Positions 1 to 10,218 of a stretch of 64,000 nt of DNA are shown here, piece after piece (within the stretch, counting starts at the first letter, position 1; each line of letters opens with the position of its first letter). Made by a program: the position numbers and the translations under genes. Source of the DNA: Meandrina meandrites (Eukaryota; Cnidaria; Anthozoa; Scleractinia; Meandrinidae); assembly GCA_963693305.1 (NCBI GenBank), contig OY855905.1, positions 46,949,895 through 47,013,894 on the forward strand. Reading direction: 5' to 3'. The notes beneath the pieces were generated by a model. The model was given only the letters and a program-made list of their open reading frames with translations, ran no database searches and was not told the DNA's origin.

Positions 1-3000
1 GTGAAATTCAATTGGCTCGGTGTGTATCCCGTCAGGCAGCACCCATCGTTTGTCATAATAAGCACTCAACACCAGCTTCTGCTGCTCGTAAGTTACTATA
101 TTTCCATCCCGCATTCTGAAACCTCTGTTTGTTGCCATATCCTTGCTGCCTTCTAATGCTGTCTTGAAACGCTGCCAGGTTATCTCGTTTTGCTTCTTCG
201 ACATCCCCTTTGTGCTGAACTTCTTTTTTTCAGCTTGGTCGTCAATGAAATAGCATTTTGAGCAGAGCGCAATCATCCGTTTGCCCTCACACTCCAGCTT
301 AAACAGACCCGGCGTTCGACCACTCCACTTGTCCCAAGCCAACCAATTCTTTTTTTGCGCCTCGAATTCTGCTTTCAGCTCTGATCGCACAATGTCCTCG
401 AGTTTCTTACCGGAGATGGCTATATAGTTGCTGTCTGTGTCCATCTGGATCAGCTCGAAATCTCTTCTGGCAAAATACCTGTCAAGGAAGTCGTAATAGA
501 ATTCCAACATCCGCAGCTTTGCCAGCTGATAAACAGCGATTCCAACCTGAAACGGTCTTCTGATTACAATCCGTGGCTTCCGGCTTTCCAACTCATACGC
601 CTGCCCTATCTCGTCAAGATCTGAGAAATACGCGCTTCGCAGGGCTCTGTCGACTACCTTCTCGTCTTTGGTGTAAATGATATTTGTTTGACGCTCCAAG
701 GCTTCGATGAGCTTTCCGTACCCACTGTTTCCCAGCAGTTTAAAAACCTCCGCCAGCAGTGCCTTGCTTTTTTCTACATCTCCTGTACGGCGAGCCTCCG
801 TAACTTGCTCCACGAACCAGGGAAAGATCTTTGCCGGTGTGTAGTCAATTGTTCGATAAACCTTTGTAATTTCCGCTCCGTGATTCACATACCAAAACAG
901 TAGAGGGGCGTATAGCAGTATCCTCTTTGCAGACAAAGCTTCCACGAGTTTTTTCCCATCTCCTTTCTTTCTGCCTGTATTCCGCAAGTATTTGAGCATA
1001 TGCTCGGGGACAGCTTTAAACGGTACCGCTTTGTTGTAAAAGAATGGACACATTTCCTCGAACTTTTGGTGTAAGTGATTTGGAATCTCTATGTCTACTT
1101 CTGCAAACCCGAACCAGATTCCTTCTTTGAGCATATCCGTTAGTATAAAAGAATCCTCTGTTTGGTACTCTTCTGCGTAGTTTACAACTCTTTCCTTTCC
1201 GCACGGCATTTCTCTTAGCATGGTTGAAAGATACAGGGCGTTGGCATCGTATCCGAGTATGTTTTTACAAAGTTGTGGTTCTGCTATTTGATGTGATCTA
1301 ATTCTTGTTTTACCAACTTCGTGGATTCTTGTAAATACTAGGCTTGGACCACCGACAACAGCTTCTTTTAGCATATCATATGCTTCTTTGCTTGGACTAT
1401 AAAGATCCGCTTTTCGATCAATTGCTCCCTTGAGTAAATAATGTAAACTCACACCTGGAATGCTGACAGCATCCTTCATAATATCGATTCCCTTCTCTGT
1501 GTAGAAGTTTCTCATTTTTTCCAAAGCCTCAAGCCCGGGAGCCACATCGAGATTATTGTAGTAACGCAGACAGTCTTTGAAGGTTTTCATTCCCTTTTCT
1601 CGAAACAGCTTCTTGCAGGCTTTCCATTCTGACAGTTTCAGCACAAAGTCACCTTTCAACTTTGAATACCAATCCAGATAATCCGGTAGCCCTGGGTAAT
1701 CCAGCTTTTCAGGTCTGTCAAACCACTCGTATGGAAACCATGATTTAACAGTCTTGCATTCGTAGGCTTTCACCCATTTCTCGTAGCTGGTCCCCGGCCC
1801 AAGGTAGTTGATTATGTCAAGGAAACGGAAGCCAGAAGTTAACAAGAACATGATTTTGTTTCCGTTCTTTGCCACTCTTACTTTGCCAGTTGTGCTCGCA
1901 AGGTGCTCTGCGAAGTACTTTTTGATCAGATTCAGATCGTAAGTCCCAGAGTTGAACCCGGTGACTGGGACCTAGTCGCACCATTCTTCTATTTTTTTCC
2001 TCTGGGCTTTTGGCAGCAGATTTACGTCTGCTGGCATAAACTCCTCTCTTACTTGTGTTCTGATGTTTTTACCACGCCTCTCCAACTCTTTCATAAACTT
2101 GCGAATCAGTTTTTCTGGATCTCTATCACAGATGTGGGTTTGCTCTCTTTCGAGGGTGTCACCGATGCTCACCGAGATTGGTACGTGTGCATTCTCGATA
2201 GTGAGTGAGTCTGTCGGCTCCTTCCGCTGATTGTTGTCACCGTACGCCTCAAAATCGTACAAGATCGCATGCGGATAACTTTTTGTTTGTGTTTTTGGTA
2301 GTTGTTCAACAAAGTTTTCTCCAACTTGACATGCCCAAGCCTCAATCACGCGGTAGCCGGCCTTTCGGAGATAAGCTGTGCGCTTCTTTGTGGCTATGTA
2401 AAGGTCTTCTCTTGTTTTGTTACCGCGGTCTATGATTCTGTCACGATCATATGGGTAACATTTTGGACATCCGTGCCAGTGGCAGCCGTGATATTGAAAC
2501 ACTATCTGTTTCTCTGGGTTGTAGCCATCAACTGGTGCTCGCTCAATCCAACGCTCGCCTCCATGCCCAGACATTGCGTGGTGAACGCGGATTTTCCAAC
2601 GCTTAGCTACATACTCAAGCCACCTAATTGATTCTTTGGAAGCTGGATGCTTTGGGTAAAATGCTTTCTCGTAAGCTGTCTCCGGCGCTTCGACCTTTTC
2701 ACCTGGGCAATCTATTACCGTTTTCCCTTGGGCACACCTTTCTGCATGACGTTGAAGACTGCCAGCTTGTGTGAATCTTGCGTTGCAATGGACGCATGCA
2801 TAAGTTTTTGCCAACTTTGCAATATCTTTTATTAAGAACGCGTGCTCCCCAAAAATACCAATTGTCATAATATTTTTTAACTGTGCAGCAGGGTTTCTTG
2901 TGAGATGCCATACCACTTCAGTACCTACATGCTCGGGCATATAAACCCTGATACCAACCCAACCCGAGAAAGCAGTGCCCTTATTCAGATGCATTTCTAC

Positions 3001-3952
3001 CTTTTCTAATTCGTCCAGTGAGGTTTTTGAACAGTTCGTCGGCATATTCCTGAGCTTGAAGAAACTCTTGGCGAGACCTTGTGCTACTTTTGTGCTTCGA
3101 TCTGGCCTAGCTCCTCTGTACACTGCAATGCAACGCCATAGACAAAAGTTATCTTGATAGGTATCTAGTGCCACCATTGCTTGTCCTCTCGCTGCGTGTA
3201 CGCAGCCAGTCTGGTAAGGGTCCTGTTCCCATGAGTGGTTGACGGTCAAGCACAACCTTTATATCAACATTAAAGTGACCATCGAAGATCCACTTTGTGT
3301 CTGGTCTTTCGATACTATCTGCATCCAGACGTTTTGCCTCCATCTTAATTAACCAATTCTCCGCTTCTGCATATGTGTTCATCCAAGGAGAGCCTTTATT
3401 TTTGTAGTAGATTAGTACGGTTCCGTCTTCAATGTTTACCAACTTATATGAGTAATAGTGCCTGATGTAAAATGATGTACGCACGTTCTCTCTTATTTTT
3501 TCCATAAATTTTGGTGTTAAGTCTTTTTCTATATCTTTTACGAAACGCCACCAAATATAACGTCTACCTTTTTTGCTCTCTACACCCTCTTGTTTTCTGA
3601 CGTACAAATCCAGAATCTCACTCTGGTAGTCTGTCACATTTCTGATGTTATGCGGTGGAAAGGGATCATATTGTCTCAGAAGTTGTTGTCTTCTGTTCCT
3701 ATTTCTGGGTGGTGGTATTGGTTGGTAAGGTTTTGGTTGTAAAGGAGGTTTTAATCGCTTCTGGGCTTCTTCTGGAATTGGCTCTTCTAGCACATTCTTA
3801 ATTATCTTTTTAACCGCAGGCACGTTTTCAGAAAGTAATTACGATAAACAGCGCAACTCTGCTGGGTCTATTTTCGCAAGTTCTTCTTCCAAAGCTTCAA
3901 AGTCGATTTTCGCAGTTTCTTCTTCCAAAGATTTGAAGTCTATTTCGTCCAT
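1..3952 (-). pseudogene. Protein-primed-type family B DNA polymerase of a Polinton-like element, disrupted, 3' end outside window
   Basis: Replicative polymerase of the integrated element. Reading leftward, the first piece starts at ATG 3952-3950 with two near-identical acidic repeats and stops at 3839-3841. The frame then changes for a Pro-rich and basic stretch (to about 3190). It changes again near 3185-3205 into a segment with a C-x2-C-x12-H-x4-C zinc finger (about 2725-2800) and the exonuclease I motif DFEAY (2236-2256). A TAG at 1972-1974 interrupts the frame just before the Exo II motif (GFNSGTYDL). Downstream the frame stays open to base 1 and keeps polymerase motif A (DANALYL, about 1215-1255), motif B (KLLGNSGYGK, about 709-742) and motif C (DTDS, 430-441). 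All catalytic motifs survive, so decay looks recent. The family is assigned from motif order plus the capsid genes on the second copy; protein priming is inferred, since no terminal-protein domain was proven. A programmed frameshift could explain one break but not the TAG. Confidence 0.85.
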
Positions 3953-4011
3953 TGTATATTATAGAAAAAATATTTTTTTGAAAATTAATTAATATAATCT
4001 TAAGGTATTTA

Positions 4012-4062
4012 TTCTCTAATTGAGAAAACTTTTTATACTGCATGGTGTCAATTCTCTAATTG
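4012..4062 (-). promoter_or_regulatory. Twin AATTAGAGAA boxes upstream of the polymerase gene
   Basis: Two minus-strand copies of CAATTAGAGAA lie at 4052-4062 and 4012-4022. The first is followed by a TATAAAAAG stretch, and a further TATA-like run (CTATAATATACA) sits directly before ATG 3952. The same box precedes genes in the second element copy at 55678, 55971 and 57905, so this is inferred to be the element's own promoter. Confidence 0.6.
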
Positions 4063-4126
4063 CTTGTGCTCCAGACCCGCTCTAACCACCCGCAGTTGTT
4101 TTTCCACGTAACCAGGGTTTTCTCTT
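4063..4126 (-). pseudogene. Remnant of the terminal Cys-rich gene, internally deleted
   Basis: Read on the minus strand, this strip contains AACAACTGCGGGTGGTTA followed shortly by GGAGCACAAGCAATTAGAGA. In the right-hand copy these two strings are the early part (about 55419-55436) and the late part (about 55660-55686) of the 125-aa Cys-rich gene. Here the roughly 230 bp between them are missing and no start codon remains. The two scars show that this end and the right-hand end are homologous beyond the palindrome. Alternatively the gene was inserted into the other copy. Confidence 0.6.
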
Positions 4127-4133
4127 TTTTATA

Positions 4134-4338
4134 AGTAGTATAGTCGGTAGTTATCAAATACTATCTTTGGGTTGACTTGGGATATGTGTAAGCGTTTGGT
4201 ATGCTTAAAGTAAAAGATGAGCCTCGCGAGCTATGTGAGCGGGGTTCAGCTTTTGCTTTAAGCATACCAGACGCTTACACATATCCCAACTCCCGCCCCA
4301 ACCCAAAGTGGTATTTGATAACTACCGACTATACTACT
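4134..4338. repeat. Terminal hairpin palindrome of the left virus-like element
   Basis: A 205-bp imperfect palindrome. The outermost 15 bases AGTAGTATAGTCGGT at 4134 are matched by their complement ending at 4338. The loop core, read from outside inward, is CTCACATAGCTCGC, the same as in the copy at 55126. The arms pair along their length apart from a few single mismatches and one asymmetric bubble: the outer arm carries GGGTTGGGGCGGGAGTTGGG where the inner arm has GGGTTGACTTGGG. The polymerase gene lies on the left, so 4338 is the element's outer edge. Confidence 0.85.
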
Positions 4339-5089
4339 TCATTCAAGACTCGAGTTGCGTTACCGCCCGTGGTGGTGGGAGTGGGGGACTGGGGTTATAC
4401 CATAAATTGTCCCGCTGCGGTTCTAAGATCTTGCCGCTATTGTGGGATAGAGGACATCATAACAAGCGGAGAGCGGACATCAAAATACGGGCTGCGCGAT
4501 TTTGAGGTTTCTGAAGCTTTGATCACTTGCCCTAAGGATCAAACCAGGACAACAATGCAAAAAGGAGCAAAATTTAAGGATCCTTTTCTGAAGGACTGAG
4601 AACCTTACTTAACCCTATGCGGTGGCACATACCTGCATAGGTCTACATAGCCCACAAAAACGAGAGTACCTCTGGGCGTTACCGCTGCAGTGATAACGCA
4701 ATTCACCATGCCTACCTAGTAGGCTAACTTAAGTTTCGAAGAGATACACGAAAGAGTACTGTGCAATTCTGATAGCGCTTGAGCTCCACTTCGTTGCGAA
4801 CTCCATCGAGCGAGATTGTAAATAGTGCAGTTGTATTCCGCAAGTAGTGCGCACGTTACTACAGATTTGTCTAAAATTTTGTCTACAGGTAGTCAATCTA
4901 CTATTCATATCAAAAAATGAATACCAAGAGTTAGTCTAGATTTCGATAAAATCTGGCTTGTTTAAAAACAAAAGAAAATGATTATCTTTGCTATATGTAA
5001 CCTTTGTTCCTACGAAACCAGCAAAAAATCAAACTTTGCTCATATCAGGCCCATAGCTAGGATTTTGCATGGGGGTGGGCGCCTTTGGA
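4339..5089. other. Host-side flank of the left element; nothing recognised
   Basis: About 750 bases with no supported gene. A 132-codon open frame crossing the palindrome into this stretch is an artefact of the hairpin arm. A weak likeness to the GGGGACT part of U1 snRNA near 4380 is too short to call. Confidence 0.4.
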
Positions 5090-5384
5090 GCAAAATCTCG
5101 AGCGCCGCTGTCGCGGTAACGTATCGGGGTCATGGAGTATCCTCCCCCAGAAAATTTTGAAAAAATAGGTTATCTGAGACAGCATTTAGTTCGTTTTGAA
5201 GACAGTTCATAGGAAACAAGGCAGGTAAAAATGAGGGTAGCAACGACAATAATTCTGGTACATTTTTTCGACTATTTTGCTTGGTACAAGGAAAATGGTA
5301 GAAAAAAGCGGCCAACTTATCGCTTGTGCAGTTGTATTCCATGACCCCGATACGTTACCGCGCCAGCGGCGCTCGAGATTTTGC
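5090..5384. repeat. Foldback repeat with 50-bp arms
   Basis: The arm at 5090-5139 (GCAAAATCTCGAGCGCCGCT onward) is repeated in reverse complement at 5335-5384 with few mismatches. The 195-bp spacer has no coding signal. It is probably a non-autonomous foldback element; no target duplication was seen. Confidence 0.6.
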
Positions 5385-5544
5385 TTCAATTCACTGCGAC
5401 GATCACTTATCACCTTCAAAGTCACTACTATTGTAAATAGCCATATACCTTTAAGGCCACTCTCTCGGAGAGAATCCAAATTTCATACAAAACCCTGGAT
5501 TACTTTGGCATTAAGGGCATCCCGTAGGAAACCGGCAGATCTGT

Positions 5545-5745
5545 TTATAGTCTGTTACAGATCTGCTAGCAGATCTGTAGCAGATCTGCAGATTGTCTTC
5601 GCATCATCTACAGATTATCTGCAGATCATCCGCGGAATGTCTGCAGAATGTCTGCAGAATATCTGCAGAATATCTGCAAAATGTCAGCAGACCTGCAGAT
5701 CTGCAATTTGTCTGTTGAATAGCAGACAAAAAGCAGACTAGCAGA
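5545..5745. repeat. Degenerate CTGCAGA-type tandem repeat
   Basis: About 200 bases built from variants of TCTGCAGA and AGCAGATCTG in irregular tandem order. Open frames across it on both strands are repeat artefacts. Confidence 0.7.
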
Positions 5746-6472
5746 CGAACTACACCAACCAAGCAATTAGTTTTGGAGTACACTGTACGTACGTCACACA
5801 ACAGATTTCTCGTTTGAACTGGAGCATTAAAAAACGTGAATTCTTCTTTAGAAAAAGCAGCCTCATAATATTTTACTCTACATTGTAATTAAAAAGAATA
5901 CTTTGCAATTGGATTGGTAAAATGAAAGGAACAAAAGGAAAATTGCCAACTTCAATACAAACATGTACACGCTGTAACTTACAACCCTTTATTAAAATGT
6001 AATATTCCTATGTCTCTACAGTTACATGTAAATAAAGGAATCTGACTTGAAATAGAAAGTTGAAAGAAAGTTACAGTTATTCTTTGTTGTGGCTTACATG
6101 CGAGTAAAAAAATAATATATAGGATGCGATTTTCATGTCCTGATTGCTAGACCATCTCTGTGCACAAATGCAACATGTTCGTTTAATTTGTATCCAGCTA
6201 CAAACTGTTTAACAGTGCTCACCTTTCACTTGACTGACATTGGCCTGTTCCATATCTTGTGGTAATAAAATTATAGCTAAACACAGTCGCTGATGAGACT
6301 CATTTCCCACGTACAACTGTTTCAAGAACATCACACCGATGGAAACATTTCAGGACAAACGTTGCTTCGCATTCCAGCACGGGCCGATGTACGTATAAAG
6401 ACGTTTGCAGCTAATTACATTGTTTACAAGCACTGTTCGTAGAGAAAACTTTTCAGCCAGCATAAAAGGAAC

Positions 6473-7510
6473 GGCAGGTACAAAAGGCAGGTCACAGGTC
6501 ACAGGTCACAGGTCGCAGGTCACAGGTCACAGGTCACAGGTCACAGGTCAGCAAAAAGAAAAACTTGGCAATTACATAAGTACTCCTGCATTGCGGCTGA
6601 AGTACTGGCATTAACATTCGACGCATATACGTTAGTATTATATTCTTAAATTTCAATTTACATCTGTCAGGTATGTTGAAGTGCACCAAACATGTTTTTA
6701 GCTTTAAATCTTCGTCTTTAAATATCAACCGGTTTTTGCATGGATAGCCCCACTCATGGGGCCTGGAAAGAACTAGAGCCTCTGAGAGGAGCTTGGAACG
6801 AGGAATTGCCTCATATCAATTGCCTCGTGCAACGTACTAGATGTCCTTGCAAAACAATAATAACGAGTAGAAGGACATCCATGCTATTCAAAACCGACGT
6901 TTCAGCTCATCGAGCATTCTTGAACGAAACGACCCGTAATGGCGGACTAAAAAACTTCATGTACGCTATTACCCAAGTGTGACGTCAGCAACAAATTCAA
7001 AACAACTATGAAAACAAACCCCGCGACCACGCAAAAGCCGGTTCTTTCGAGGACCCTGGTTTTTAAAGAGCTACGTCATCATTCGTGTACTTTCAAAAGA
7101 TTGGCTAAACTTTAACTTTCAAAATCGTCATTTCGAAGCCCTTTCAATCCTTTCCATCCTCAGCCATCCTTGTTCTCTTTTGCTTTACAATCACCCCTTT
7201 GGTGTTTTCTTCCTTTGCAAACCTTTATTTTTAGGTTTCCTAACATTTTAACCGTTATTTAGGCCATCCAAGGAATTACTCAAAATATCGTGACGTAGCT
7301 CCTTTGAAGACGAAGATTTAAAGCTGAAAACATGTTTGGTGCACTTTAGCATGCCTGACAGATGTAACTCGAAATTTGACAATATAATACCAAAGTATAT
7401 GCGTCAAAAGTTAATGCCGGTACTTCCGCCGCAATGCAGGAGTAATTATGTAATTGCCCAGTTTTTCTTTTTACTGACCTGCGACCTGTGACTTGCCTTT
7501 TGTACCCGTC
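6473..7510. mobile_element. Foldback element with ~200-bp inverted arms
   Basis: The stretch from about 6473 to 6730 reappears in reverse complement at about 7300-7510, including the blocks around ACATGTTT.GGTGCACTT and TTAATGCC.GTACTTC. The arms have diverged. The ~570-bp middle has no coding signal. The outer tips carry AGGTCAC heptamers, nine on the left and about two on the right (as GACCTGCGACCTGTGAC). Confidence 0.65.
6489..6550 (+). repeat. AGGTCAC heptamer satellite, nine units
   Basis: Nine consecutive AGGTCAC units, one varied to AGGTCGC, at the tip of the left arm of the surrounding foldback element. Each unit contains AGGTCA, the nuclear-receptor half-site, so the array reads as uninterrupted direct repeats with 1-base spacing. 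Confidence 0.9.
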
Positions 7511-9315
7511 GTACGAAACTCGGCATAAAATTTGAGCTCCGAAAGTGGCATATGGCGGTTTTCAAGGATTATCGATTTTCTCGAAAACAAATCGATATTC
7601 AGCCAAACTAAGTATACTGGTATTTGCTTCTCACAAAGACCTACCTGTGGTAAGAATATAAGCGAAATCCATTTTTCGGCACTTGCCAAGAATTTTCGAT
7701 ATTGTTTGATTCTTGTGAACATGTGCTCTTAAGAGGCTGTCCGCGTAACAGCGGATAAGGCAAATTTTTGAACCTTCACCGATTTCTCTAATATTTTCCG
7801 TGTAAGTCCACCATTATATCCCATGAACAAATATCACATTTATTTGGATCAAATCTTTTATTTTTATTTTTTTGCGAGGCGGTTTTCACTGCAACCTCAA
7901 AACCACTCAATTTGCATTTGAAGACTCCATAATGCCAAGGCGTATTTCCTTAACCAAACAAGCTGAATATTTTATATATCAATGTTTTATGTTTCTCCTA
8001 TACTTTAACGGTTAAACAATTGTATTCTATAAGATTTTGACTGAGTTATGAATTTTCAAAAACATTTCCTAACGGACTCAGGAATGCGTGACACGTAACA
8101 TACCAGTAGTTGAAAGCGATTTTCTCGAATGTGGGACCTGATCAGAAGTCAAGTCTATTGTATCTCGAAAGTACTAATACCAGTCTAGAAACCTATCGAA
8201 TGAAATTTGTGGGCACTCTGCACTTCGCGCCGTACAAAGCAGCAAGATTTTCCCAAATTTTCGCCATTTTGATTAAAACCAAAGATAACGACGGTCCGAT
8301 TTCTTTACAGGGAACGCCTATAGATACGATCATTACCACTAAACACCACACTATGGTATGCAAATAAATAATATTTGTCGATTTAGCCGTCGTTTGAGGA
8401 AAAAATCTACCGTTGTTGCAGGATTTTCAAAAGAAACAGCGATAAATATCAATATCCAGCGACATTTTGCTATATTTATCTCTGTAATTCCCGAAAACAT
8501 TTTTTCTTAAAAATTATTTTTCAAGGCAAAGAAATGTTCCTTACCTGAGAAAAGATGCCTTTTCAGACTGTGTAAAAGCGTTTCAGTTTTGCTGTGAGTG
8601 ATTATTTTCATTTCCCACGCTGCGGCCGGTAACACAGTGTTTGTTTTGTTTGCTAGGCTGTTGGTTTCACTCTAATTCAATTAAAAGCGGGCAAGTTGTC
8701 TACATTTTCAAAGCTCTCTCAGCTCATCCTTACAACGTCTGAGGTACCTGACTATTTTTGCCAATAAAAAGTTTATTAAAATGTCGTGATAAAATCTATC
8801 TAGTCCATCTCTGTTTTGTACGTACTCAGTTACATGGCGGATCATTTGAATTCACGGGAGCGGGGTGGGAGGCGAGGGAGGGGGGGGGGGGGGGGGGGTT
8901 AGGGTGACAAATTAATTTCCCCCTATAAATGTCGAAAAAAAAATCCTAAAGCTAAGCCGAAGTATATATTAAAACGAAACGTCGTTAAGTAGTGGACCTT
9001 AATGAGGTTAGCCGTTAGCCGTAAAGCGACCAAAAAATTAAGTCTTAGGCGTACCAGTCGTTGGCCAAAAAAAAAAAAGTTAACCGTAAAAAGAAAGTTC
9101 TAGCCGCAAAAGTGAAAGTCTCAGGATTTCTTGTCAAGACTTTTACGTGTTTTGGTACCGAAGAAGTGTTACATTTGCTCCAAGTCGTTCGCTTTTTCTT
9201 TGTGTCAACAGAGTTATTTGAATTATACTGATAAAGATTATTAGAAACTCAGACGTGTTCCATTGAAAGTCCATGAGTCTGATCTGTTCTTCCACTGCCT
9301 TCCATTCAACAATTA
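7511..9315. other. Intergenic, AT-rich, no gene recognised
   Basis: No splice-bounded coding signal was found. A poly-G run sits at about 8878-8898 and an A-run at 9067-9078. Short open frames here have no recognisable composition or motif. Confidence 0.5.
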
Positions 9316-9400
9316 TACTACTCGCCCCCGTCTTATAAATGAGAAATAGTCAACTTGGCTGCGCCTCGTTGACTATTTCTCATAATTATATGAGAGGAGG
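9316..9400. repeat. Short palindromic MITE
   Basis: ATGAGAAATAGTCAAC and its complement GTTGACTATTTCTCAT flank a GC-rich centre (GGCTGCGCCTC). This is the layout seen in the other foldback elements of the window. Confidence 0.6.
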
Positions 9401-10164
9401 GTGATATTTCTACTTGCGAATCGAAAATAATTAAAAATAAGCCATGAATTATTTTCTCAGACCAGAGTTAACTCTGCTTAGACATTTGCATGTATAATAT
9501 GGGGTGTGTTGAATTTCAAGAGTAATATTTCAAGTAATTTAACTATGACTGAAGTTCAGAACTCCTGACTATGATTGCTTTTTCTTTTCAATTTGATTTT
9601 TCAATCCAGTGTAAACAGATGTTGGAGATGTTTGCAAAATATCGAGCAGGCGACTGCGATCATGTCTGTTCAGCTTTACAGGCGGAGGGACACACTTACC
9701 GAGATAGAAGTTCCTGAATAGAAAGCCCACATTGGTAATTTCAAATGTCAACTTCATGCCAGTAAAACGTTGCTTCATTTGTCACTTTTCTGTTAAAACA
9801 TTGACCGTTTTGCAGTGGCCAGTTAATCCCATATAAACCATCCGAGTTACATCAATAAATTATTTCTAATTATAACCTGTGTATTTGATTTTGTCTATTA
9901 TCGGCACGTATTCTGCTTTCAAATTTAAGGATCGCAATATCACGACGATTGAATTGTTGAACTCGATAAAGGGAAATGTTTGGTCTCATTGTTTTGAATA
10001 AATAGTGCCTGCACTCAGTTGAGACTATTTACAAGTTTTAATTTACACGCCACTTTGAATGTTTGAATGAGAAACTGCTGTGTTTGTGTGCAGTTGAAAG
10101 AATGGTCAGCAAAGCTACACAGAGGTCTAATATTTGCTTATACTGCTTAAATATAAACTGATTG
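9401..10164. other. Upstream region of astacin gene 1; no other gene
   Basis: No coding signal was recognised. It ends in the probable core promoter of gene 1. Confidence 0.4.
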
Positions 10165-10173
10165 TTATATAAG
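10165..10173 (+). promoter_or_regulatory. Probable TATA box of astacin gene 1
   Basis: TTATATAAG lies 46 bases before the ATG at 10219, leaving room for a short 5' leader. Inferred from position and sequence only. Confidence 0.45.
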
Positions 10174-10218
10174 TTAGCTTATCAGTGTTCCGTTTTGCGC
10201 ACCAAGCAAGCGAGAAAC

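Noticed and set aside
3149..3823. 224-aa frame as a separate gene beside the polymerase
   Set aside because: Content, spacing and overlap fit an N-terminal polymerase part separated by a frame change; no own promoter box was found.
4370..4470. Possible U1 snRNA or SRP RNA fragment
   Set aside because: Only short GGGGGACT and GCGGTGGC-like matches; no Sm site, no stems in the expected order.
4201..4599. 132-codon open frame across the left palindrome and host flank
   Set aside because: Its first third is the hairpin arm itself, and no motif or splice context supports coding.
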